This document shows positions 9,401 to 17,324 of a DNA stretch of 64,000 bases, in pieces. How positions within the stretch are numbered: the stretch's first letter is position 1; every line of letters begins with the position of its first letter. This DNA comes from Verrucomicrobiia bacterium (GTDB lineage Bacteria; Verrucomicrobiota; Verrucomicrobiia; Verrucomicrobiales; Akkermansiaceae): the NCBI GenBank assembly GCA_030432565.1, contig JAUIGV010000024.1:1-64000 (forward strand), read 5' to 3'. A program made the position numbers and the translations under genes. The notes beneath the pieces were generated by a model, which did no database searches, was not told the origin of the DNA, and worked only from the letters and a program-made list of their open reading frames with translations.

Positions 9401-10162
9401 GCCGAGGACAGACCGGGTGCAATCAGAAAAGAGGGTTCGGCCGGAAGAGTTGGTGTTGACCTGTTCGATCTTACTCACTTCGATTGAAGTAAGGAGCGGG
9501 GGCGATTCATCGTCTTTTTTGATCCAGCGGGTGCGCCAGGTAGCGTGTTTTTCAATGACACCGTCTTCGGTGATGCCGGAGAGGGCGATATACTGTTGCG
9601 TGGTGAAGGAACCTTCATCCATCTGAACGCGAAAGACCTTTGGTGCGAACCTGAGGTCGCTGCCCCCCTGCAGAGGGTTCCCCAAGTTGCGAAGTGCCGA
9701 TTCAAGTTTGGAGAGGCCTTTTTGTTTTGCCCCGGCCGGCTGGTCGTCGATGCGAACGACCTGAAGGGAGGAGTCGGAAAATACGGGTTCCGCATTCCGG
9801 GCCTCCAGAGCGTGAAAAGAAATATCGTCCGTGGCGAATTCGCCGAGGCTTTCGGGGGTAAGCTTTTCAGGATTCAGGATCAGTTTTCCCAGTCCCTTCA
9901 GCTGTTGCTTGGCTTCCTCCGCCAATGCTTCGGTCGGCCATCCGTCCGCCTTGGGATCGTCGAGGAGATCCATGGGTGTCTCAAGCGGAGCCGGGACGAG
10001 ATAGGGTTTATCCGATGAGCCGAGTGCCGAGTCGGAATCATCTCGAAGATAAAGGAAAATCCCCCCGATGGCCACCAGCGTGATCCCCGCGAAAATCCAT
10101 GGTTTCCAGTTTCTTGTTCTCGACCCGGATGATCTTTTCTGGAGCTTGCTTGATGATTTCAT
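6467..10162 (-). CDS. FG-GAP/VCBS + ASPIC/UnbV + thioredoxin-like + TPR protein, interrupted by a single in-frame TGA at 8285-8287
   Basis: ORF 8285-10162 (FG-GAP repeats, ends ...NGNITGEDPGDL) and ORF 6467-8263 (ASPIC/UnbV, WASWCPPCEEEL thioredoxin motif, TPRs) are in the same frame; readthrough gives GDL*SFYWRQVLSHSLNEVGEAKTSELERANATFGSMMRRGRSYSGRERNCVFLN. Confidence 0.8.
8242..8282 (-). promoter_or_regulatory. Candidate SECIS-like bulged stem-loop immediately 3' of the in-frame TGA
   Basis: Minus-strand AGTTTCTATTGGCGGCAAGTTTTGTCGCATTCCCTCAATGAAG; apical stem GCGGCAA/TTGTCGC (one G-U), loop GTT; lower stem TTTC(bulged T)ATTG with CAATGAAG. Confidence 0.35.
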
Positions 10163-10240
10163 GGAATGATCGGGTTAACTCTTTCAGATAATTGGTTGGG
10201 CAACAAGCGCGAGGCAATTGTGGAGAGGGGCGAAAACGAA

Positions 10241-10273
10241 AACGGGGCGACCTAATGAATAGGCCACCCCGTT
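10241..10273 (-). terminator. Hairpin terminator-like for the PEP-CTERM gene at 10307-11020
   Basis: aacggggcgacctaatgaataggccaccccgtt inverted repeat; minus strand followed by TTTTCGTTTTCG. Confidence 0.5.
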
Positions 10274-10306
10274 GAAATTGAATTCGAATTTTAAAGCCCG
10301 ACGCCG

Positions 10307-11020
10307 TTACCTGCGGCGGCGGATAAAGGCAAGCAGACCGAGCAGACCGAAGAACGAAGTGCTTGAGGGCTCCGGAATGGCATTGCCATCAAGCCTGACT
10401 TCTTCCAGGCGGGTCCAACCCCAGCTGCCATCATCGGTCTCAAAAAAGTCCAGCTGATAGTCGTCGGTCGTGGTTACGCCAGCTCCAGTCAGATCACCCA
10501 AGGTGAGAGAAATTGTCTCCACACCACCTCCGTTGGCGGAATCATAGTAAACAGCATCGTAGTTACCAGTCGTGAGGTTGAGAAGAGCCAGTCCCTTGGA
10601 GCCGAGTTGAGTTCCACCAGTGGAACCACCAATGATATCGGCAGGGCTTGAGGGATCAGCGTTTCCACTCTGATTTCCTTGTCCGCCGAACCAGTCCATT
10701 TCAAGGACAGGGTCAGTGGGGTGAACGGCACCAAAATTGATAATTGGCGAGCGATAGAGGAAATTGGTGTGCGCTCCATCGTGAGCGTATCTGGTGTTCC
10801 CGGTAATGTTTACATTTCCAAAGAAGCCATCGATCCCATCGCCGTCTGCCTGTCCGGCGGTGACGCCATTGGGATCAAGCCAAGACACTCCATTGACGGT
10901 GGACCATCCGTGCTCGTTGCCGGGGGAAAAGTCCCAAGCAACCGAGACAGCAGCATTCGCAGAAGTCGCAGCAAAGGCGACAACCGCAAAGTTGAGTATA
11001 AGTTTTTTAAGTGTAGTCAT
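10307..11020 (-). CDS. PEP-CTERM protein with one copy of a WDFSPGNEHGW...GWTRLEEVRLD domain
   Basis: MTTLKKLILNFAVVAFAATSANAA signal; C-terminus IPEPSSTSFFGLLGLLAFIRRRR. Confidence 0.85.
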   Translation of the reverse strand: MTTLKKLILNFAVVAFAATSANAAVSVAWDFSPGNEHGWSTVNGVSWLDPNGVTAGQADGDGIDGFFGNVNITGNTRYAHDGAHTNFLYRSPIINFGAVHPTDPVLEMDWFGGQGNQSGNADPSSPADIIGGSTGGTQLGSKGLALLNLTTGNYDAVYYDSANGGGVETISLTLGDLTGAGVTTTDDYQLDFFETDDGSWGWTRLEEVRLDGNAIPEPSSTSFFGLLGLLAFIRRRR

Positions 11021-11098
11021 TTGATTGTTAGCCGTATGCAAAACCGAAACCTGATCGATTCGATCCAACCATCCTCCATGAATGTGGGGCAGGGGCAA

Positions 11099-11145
11099 TA
11101 AAAAAAGCCAGTTTTAGATGAATTCTGAAGAGTTCGAACGGCTTT
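11099..11145 (-). terminator. Terminator-like hairpin downstream of 11165-12922
   Basis: Minus strand AAAGCC...GGCTTTTTTTATT. Confidence 0.35.
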
Positions 11146-11164
11146 ATTGGTATTATTCTTCCAT

Positions 11165-12922
11165 TCATCTCCCGGGACGTCCCGATTTTCCAAGTTGGTA
11201 GACCTCAACGAGTTCATCAACACAGACTCTCTTGAGCCAATAGGGGCCCATCGAGACATTTCTTGCCGGGCCTCCTTTTTTCGCTCTGACGACGATGTAT
11301 TTGACTTTCCCGGTGTATAACTGGTGAAGAATGCTTGCGGTGGGAAATCCGGCGACGATTTCGCTGCGCAAGTAGCGGTAGTGTTCGGGAAAGTGGCTGG
11401 AGTAGCCGTTGAAGATCGGGGTTTTGTGGAAGGTGCCAAGATACATGAACTCAGTGGTCACCAGGTATTGCCAAACCCGGGGGCCGGGTGAGACCGGGAG
11501 GCAGAGGATGCCGTGGTCATCAGGAGTGTTCTTCTCAACAAAGCCAATCCACTTGCGGTGTTGGTCGACATTAGTGATTTCAGCTTCCCCTCCCGGTTTG
11601 GGGTAGCCGTCGACCAAAGCGGTGAGAGCGAGAAGGATCACGGCCCATTGGCCGGCAGTCTGCCATTTTGCTTGCTCAAATCGGTCGCAAGCGAGCTGAT
11701 AGAGTCCTCTGATTCCCAAGGCGGCAAAGATGATGACCGGGATTTGAACAAAGAAGGCGAAGCGCATCACCGATCGGACCCGGTCGAATCCCGGGACATT
11801 TTCGCTGAGCCACCACCAGGGCTGGAAACTTCCGATGCGAAGGTTGGGACCGAGGGACAGGAGGAAGGCGAGAATGGCAATCGTCAGGATGAAGGAAGCC
11901 CAACGGCGGGATTGGACGCTGCGGAGGCCAAAGATAATCCCGGCGATGGCGAGGAAATACTTGATCCAGCCCGACGAGAGAAACAGGGGGCTTTGTTTGT
12001 TCGCGCCGAAGCTGATGAGCTCGTACGAGGGGGCCTGAAAGTAGTCGGCGACGTTTGCGGAAAGGCCGGTGACAAGGTCTTTCTCCCATTCGACGGCATG
12101 GATTTCGGTGACACTTTTGACCTTGGAGACGAAGGGCACGGTGATGACGAGGGCCACTCCCACGGCCACCACCCAGTGTCGTATTTCCTGAGGCTTTCTC
12201 CAATGCCTCCAAAGCACAGGAGAGGCTCCGACCAAGAGGATGGCGAGGAACAAGCCGTGGTGCATGCAGGTGAGGAAGGCAAGGGAGGCTGCAATTCCCA
12301 GTTCGATTCCTTTGCGCCGCGAGGGGTTGCGGCAGATCTTTTCGATCGCGGTCCAAGTCCAGAGAATGGCCCAAAGCGGGGCAAGTTGGAAGATTCCCAG
12401 CTGCCAGTGGACGATGGGGAGGAGAACGATCGCGGTCCCAGCCCAGAGGGAAGTCCAGCGTCCCAACCCGTAGGTTCCAGCGAGGCGCTGAGCGAAGAGG
12501 CCATTGAGGGTGAGGGAAATCCAGATGTAAACGTTGTAGGCAAAGATCCTCGACCCGGTGATCCAGACGACCGGGGCCACCATCATGGTGGTGGGTTGGG
12601 GTTCCATGAGTGCAAAGGAGCCCTCGGTCGGGAAGAAGATGGGCGCGTCCCAGTAGCCAAAGAGTCCTCCGGCGAGACGGTCGGCATTCCACCAGGTGGC
12701 CCAGACGTTGTAGAGCGGGACGGAAGCGGTGGGCTCCGTGCCAATCGGGACGTGTGAAAATGGGGACGAGACCACCGGCCAAGTCAGGACCAGAGCTAGA
12801 ATCAGGTAAAAAAAGGCGCAGGCGAGCTGCCATTTTCGTTTGGAGCATTGTGAGATCAGGCCCTTTCCCAGGTCGCGGGATTTCATCCCCCTCAAGCGGC
12901 CAAAAATCTCACTGATATTCAT
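11165..12922 (-). CDS. Multi-pass membrane protein, GT-C/YfhO-like glycosyltransferase-type
   Basis: MNISEIFGRL start; many hydrophobic helices, TWPVVSSPFSHVPIGTEPTASVPLYNVWATWWNADRL and a soluble C-terminal part. Confidence 0.6.
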   Translation of the reverse strand: MNISEIFGRLRGMKSRDLGKGLISQCSKRKWQLACAFFYLILALVLTWPVVSSPFSHVPIGTEPTASVPLYNVWATWWNADRLAGGLFGYWDAPIFFPTEGSFALMEPQPTTMMVAPVVWITGSRIFAYNVYIWISLTLNGLFAQRLAGTYGLGRWTSLWAGTAIVLLPIVHWQLGIFQLAPLWAILWTWTAIEKICRNPSRRKGIELGIAASLAFLTCMHHGLFLAILLVGASPVLWRHWRKPQEIRHWVVAVGVALVITVPFVSKVKSVTEIHAVEWEKDLVTGLSANVADYFQAPSYELISFGANKQSPLFLSSGWIKYFLAIAGIIFGLRSVQSRRWASFILTIAILAFLLSLGPNLRIGSFQPWWWLSENVPGFDRVRSVMRFAFFVQIPVIIFAALGIRGLYQLACDRFEQAKWQTAGQWAVILLALTALVDGYPKPGGEAEITNVDQHRKWIGFVEKNTPDDHGILCLPVSPGPRVWQYLVTTEFMYLGTFHKTPIFNGYSSHFPEHYRYLRSEIVAGFPTASILHQLYTGKVKYIVVRAKKGGPARNVSMGPYWLKRVCVDELVEVYQLGKSGRPGR

Positions 12923-13037
12923 CGGAGCGACCCTATTGAGCGGCAACAAGCTAGGCAAGAGGGAAGGAGTGGGTTGAAAAAAACAAGCAAAGGGTGGTGT
13001 CGGAATGATTTTCTGATTTATTTGCGATTCATTACCA

Positions 13038-14216
13038 ATGGAGGAATCACCCGACACAAAGATCGAACTATCGGTCGTGATCCCTTGCCTCAATGAAGAG
13101 GACACTCTTGATATCTGTCTGGAAAAGGCACTGGGTGTTCTGAAGAAAGAGGGCGTTTCCGGAGAGGTGATTGTGGCCGACAATGGCAGCACCGATGCCT
13201 CGCTGGAGATCGCTCGCAAACGCGGGGTGCGGATTATTCCGGTGGCGGAGCCGGGTTACGGCTGTGCCCTCATGGGGGGGATCGAGGCGGCGCGTGGAAA
13301 GTACATCATCATGGGTGATGCCGATGACAGTTATGACTTTCTCGAGATGCCGAAGTTTTTGAAAAATTTGCGGGAAGGATTTGACCTCGTGCAAGGCTGC
13401 CGGCTGCCTGCCGGAGGGGGGCGGGTGATGGCCGGGGCCATGCCCTTCATGCATCGTTATTTCGGGAATCCCTTTTTCACCCTGCTGATCCGATGGTGGT
13501 TTAAGGCTCCCATTCATGATGTTTACTGCGGGCTCCGTGGGTTTGCGAAATCCCACTACGAGAGTCTCAATCAAACCTGCACGGGGATGGAGTTTGCGAC
13601 GGAAATGATCATCAAATCGAGTCAAGCGGATTGCCGGATCGCCGAGGTGCCGATCACCCTTCATCCGGATGGTCGCAAGTCTCATGCGCCCCACCTGAGA
13701 ACTTATCGTGACGGGTGGCGGACCTTGCGATTCTTTCTGCTTAACTCACCGCGCTGGCTTTTTCTGGTCCCCGGGCTTTTGGCAATCGTAGCAGGGTTGA
13801 TCGGTTATGTCCTTGCCCTGCCCGGAATGACCCTGTTTGGGATTAACTTTGATTTGCATACCCTGCTCTTTTCCAGCTTGTTTATGCTATGCGGGTTTCA
13901 ATCGATTCTTTTTGCGCTCCTGAGCAAGACCTATGCCGTGGAGTCTGGATTGATCGGACCCGATCCCAGATTGGAGAAGTTTTACTCCCGGGCAACCCTG
14001 GAGAGAGGATTGCTGGTGGCGGGGTTTGCCATTTTGGCGGGGCTCGTTTTTCTCGGGAAGGCGATCAATGAATGGCGTTTATCTGACTTTGGGGCACTCG
14101 ACTACGGGAGTAATTTGCGCTGGGTGATCCCCGGGGTGACGATCACGGCTCTAGGGGCCCAATTGTTTCTCTCCAGCTTTTTTGTGAGCATTCTGGGGAT
14201 CAAAACGAAACGATGA
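13038..14216 (+). CDS. Family 2 glycosyltransferase (DPM1-like) with C-terminal TM helices
   Basis: ELSVVIPCLNEEDTLDICLEKAL...VIVADNGSTDASLEIARKRGVRIIPVAEPGYGCALMGGIEAARGKYIIMGDADDSYDF. Confidence 0.9.
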   Translation: MEESPDTKIELSVVIPCLNEEDTLDICLEKALGVLKKEGVSGEVIVADNGSTDASLEIARKRGVRIIPVAEPGYGCALMGGIEAARGKYIIMGDADDSYDFLEMPKFLKNLREGFDLVQGCRLPAGGGRVMAGAMPFMHRYFGNPFFTLLIRWWFKAPIHDVYCGLRGFAKSHYESLNQTCTGMEFATEMIIKSSQADCRIAEVPITLHPDGRKSHAPHLRTYRDGWRTLRFFLLNSPRWLFLVPGLLAIVAGLIGYVLALPGMTLFGINFDLHTLLFSSLFMLCGFQSILFALLSKTYAVESGLIGPDPRLEKFYSRATLERGLLVAGFAILAGLVFLGKAINEWRLSDFGALDYGSNLRWVIPGVTITALGAQLFLSSFFVSILGIKTKR

Positions 14217-14845
14217 AGATCATCGATGGAATCCACGGAGGGTACGTGCACCAAAGGAGAGTCCGGGTGTTGGCTGAAATTTTTGCGTCATATCTTCCCC
14301 GGGAGGTGTCGGTTCTTGATGTGGGTTGCGGGGATGGTTTGCTGGCGAACGAGCTCATCGGGATCCGTCCCGACCTTGGGATTGTGGGGGTGGATGTTTT
14401 GGAACGTCCGGATTGTGCGATCACGATGACGATCTTTGACGGGGAGACGCTTCCGTTCGACGAAGGGGCGTTTGATGTCGTTTTGCTGGCTGACGTTTTG
14501 CATCACACCCGGGAGCCGGCCCTCTTGTTGGAAGAAGCCAGGAGAGTTTCGAGTCGATGGATCGCATTGAAAGACCATACCAGAAACGGATTGTGGGCCG
14601 AAAGGACCCTGCACTTCATGGACCGGGTTGGGAATGCGCGTCACGGGGTTGCCCTTCCGCACAACTATTGGTCGAGGGAAGAGTGGATGAAGGCGTTTCA
14701 CGATCTGGGATTGAAGATCGCGGAATGGACTCACCGGGTTCCGCTCTACCCCTGGCCGGCGAGCCTATTGTTTACGCGAAGGCTTCATTTTTGTGCTCTT
14801 CTCAGGATTGATGATCGTGGCAGCGGAAGTGAACCCGGGGGCTAA
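14213..14845 (+). CDS. Class I SAM-dependent methyltransferase
   Basis: VSVLDVGCGDGLLANELIGIRPDLGIVGVDVLERPD...LPFDEGAFDVVLLADVLHHTREPALLLEEARRV; overlaps upstream stop (ATGA). Confidence 0.85.
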   Translation: MKIIDGIHGGYVHQRRVRVLAEIFASYLPREVSVLDVGCGDGLLANELIGIRPDLGIVGVDVLERPDCAITMTIFDGETLPFDEGAFDVVLLADVLHHTREPALLLEEARRVSSRWIALKDHTRNGLWAERTLHFMDRVGNARHGVALPHNYWSREEWMKAFHDLGLKIAEWTHRVPLYPWPASLLFTRRLHFCALLRIDDRGSGSEPGG

Positions 14846-14945
14846 ACTTCCGGTGCTTGGGCCCGTGGTGGATTCGCTCTAGCTTGACTCGAAAGGAGAA
14901 AGACATACCCTTGGGGTGATTCCCGGAATTCTCAATCACTACGCC

Positions 14946-16994
14946 ATGATGTATCAAATATTCTCCAGACTTGTGGCGGCCGTGTTGGCGGTCAACGCCC
15001 TTTCAGTGTTCAACAGCCATGCCGAGGTTTCGGTGATCTGGGATTTCTCTCCGGGAAACGAGCATGGTTGGACCACGGTGAACGGGGTTTCATGGCTGGA
15101 TGCCAACGGGGTGACGGCGGGCCAGGCCAACGGAGGAGGAGTTGCTGATTATTTCGGAGGAGTCAATAACACCGGAAACACCCGCTACGCCCACGACGGT
15201 GCTCACACGAATTTTATTTTCCGATCTCCGGTCATTAATTTTGGGGGTGTTGATGCAGCGGGACCGGTTCTGGAAATGGATTGGTTTGGAGGTCAGGGCA
15301 ATCAAAGTGGAATCGATGACCCCATCGATCCGGGTGAAGTGACAGGGGCCGGCATCACAACTGCCCTCGGTCAAAAGGGGCTGGCCTTGCTGAATCTCGC
15401 GACCGGAAGCTACGACGCCGTTTATTACGACAGCCAGAACGGTGGAGGTTTGGAGAGCCTCTCGCTAACCCAGGCGGATCTTGTTGGAGACGGAGTCAAT
15501 CTGACGGACAACTACCAGCTGGACTTTTTTGATACCGATGATGGCAGTTGGGGATGGACCCGTCTAGAGGAGGTAAGGGTTGACGAAGCGGCACTCATCG
15601 ATGCTCCGACCTACAATGTCAGCTGGGATTTTAATGACGGTCTGGGAGGTGACCGGACCTGGAAGGTTGAGAATGGTCTCGCCGGATTTGCAGCAGACGG
15701 GGTGCATGCCGCCGTGGAAGGTGGAAGTTTCGCGGAAGACAGCCCGCATCCGGTTTTCATTTTTCGTTCGCCGATTGTTCGGTTGGACGATTCGGACCCG
15801 GATCAGGAGGTCATCAAAGTGAACTTCATCGGTGGTCAGGGGAATCAAAGCGGGGCCCCGGAACCCGCTGATCCCAATGCGGTGGTGTCATATAACGGAG
15901 GGAATTCGGATTCCAATGGTCAGAAAGGTTTGGCTTTTTTGAACCTAACCACGGGGCAATACGATCATGTGATCTACGACTCGGAAGACGGGGGCGATAA
16001 CCCGGAGTCAATCGAGTTGACGCTGGCCGAGTTGGTCGCAGCCGGGGTGGATGCCGGCACCGACTACCGGCTCGACTTTTTTGATTATGATGATGGTTTT
16101 TCGGGATGGACCCGGTTGGAAAGCGTGAATCTTAACGGGATGGTGATTCCCGATCCACCACCGCCATCGGAAACAGATACCATCTGGAATTTTTCACCCG
16201 GGAATGAACATGGCTGGACCACCATCAACGGGGTGTCCTGGCTTGATCCCAATGGAGTGGAAGCCGGACAAGCGGATGGCGTGGGTGGCAACGACACCGG
16301 AAACACGCGCAGGGCCCACGACGGGGCACACACCAATTTTATCTATCGTTCACCCATTCTTAACTTTGGCCGTGTCGATGACACAGGCTCGGTGATCGAG
16401 TTTGATTTTGAAGGTGGGGGAGGGAACCAGGACAACGCGCCGAATCCATTGACGCCGGAACAAGTGATTACGTCAGGGACGGGAATCACCAGTGCGGTGG
16501 GTCAAAAAGGTTTGGGTTTTCTTAATCTTTCCACCGGAAATTATGACGCGGTCTACTACGACTCCGGAAATGGTGGTGGAATTGAAACCATCGCACTCAC
16601 CAAGGCCGATCTAACCGCTGCCGGGGTGAGTTTGGATGATGACTATCAATTGGACTTCTTTGAAAATGATGACGGTAGCTGGGGCTGGACCCGCTTGAAT
16701 GAGGTGAGGCTCGACTCGGTGGCACTGGGGGAAGGGGGAGCTCAAAGTTTTGCGATCACTAACATTGACTATTCTCCCGGAGATCAGCGGCTGACCCTGA
16801 CCTGGAATTCCAGAGAAGGTCAGACCTATGCCGTCAGGTATTCTGAGGACATGATCGATTGGTCTTCGGATCTCGACGACGCGGTCGATGCCGATGCCGG
16901 AGATCAGACAACGAGAATCTTTGATCTTTCTGCTGCCGAATTTACCGAATTAAAGAGGGTCTTCTTCAGGGTGGAGAGGCAACCGTCGGGTTAA
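14946..16994 (+). CDS. Secreted protein with three tandem copies of the domain found in 10307-11020
   Basis: Copies start near WDFSPGNEHGWTTVNGVSW (about 15039), SWDFNDGLGGDRTW (about 15620) and IWNFSPGNEHGWTTINGVSW (about 16183), each ending ...LDFF..DDG..GWTRLE.V.L. Confidence 0.8.
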   Translation: MMYQIFSRLVAAVLAVNALSVFNSHAEVSVIWDFSPGNEHGWTTVNGVSWLDANGVTAGQANGGGVADYFGGVNNTGNTRYAHDGAHTNFIFRSPVINFGGVDAAGPVLEMDWFGGQGNQSGIDDPIDPGEVTGAGITTALGQKGLALLNLATGSYDAVYYDSQNGGGLESLSLTQADLVGDGVNLTDNYQLDFFDTDDGSWGWTRLEEVRVDEAALIDAPTYNVSWDFNDGLGGDRTWKVENGLAGFAADGVHAAVEGGSFAEDSPHPVFIFRSPIVRLDDSDPDQEVIKVNFIGGQGNQSGAPEPADPNAVVSYNGGNSDSNGQKGLAFLNLTTGQYDHVIYDSEDGGDNPESIELTLAELVAAGVDAGTDYRLDFFDYDDGFSGWTRLESVNLNGMVIPDPPPPSETDTIWNFSPGNEHGWTTINGVSWLDPNGVEAGQADGVGGNDTGNTRRAHDGAHTNFIYRSPILNFGRVDDTGSVIEFDFEGGGGNQDNAPNPLTPEQVITSGTGITSAVGQKGLGFLNLSTGNYDAVYYDSGNGGGIETIALTKADLTAAGVSLDDDYQLDFFENDDGSWGWTRLNEVRLDSVALGEGGAQSFAITNIDYSPGDQRLTLTWNSREGQTYAVRYSEDMIDWSSDLDDAVDADAGDQTTRIFDLSAAEFTELKRVFFRVERQPSG

Positions 16995-17149
16995 CGTTTT
17001 CCCTTTTTCACTCCCCGGCCAAATGGCTTCGGACAGAAAGCCGGTAGGAAGATGAAGGGGGCAATGACAGTCTGGGAGTGGCGGGTTCACTCCGGGCTTG
17101 GTCGGTGTTGCCGAGGTAGACCAGCTCGCGCCCTATTCAATCAGGGCGA

Positions 17150-17324
17150 TGGCATTGCGGGGGCGGTGAAAGTGGTCCTCGAAGGAATGCAGGCGGGCCG
17201 GGTGTATCAGTTGAATCTCGAGAACTTAAAATCAAAGGATGGAACCGCGATTCAGAATCGCCTCTTTTACTACACTGGGAACGAGCTCCCGGGAGAGCAG
17301 ATCATTGATCCAGTGTGGCGGTGA
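17150..17324 (+). pseudogene. C-terminal remnant, possibly of a large verrucomicrobial cytochrome c/dehydrogenase-like protein
   Basis: AGAVKVVLEGMQAGRVYQLNLENLKSKDGTAIQNRLFYYTGNELPG resembles the C-terminal segment of that family; no upstream coding continuation. Confidence 0.4.
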
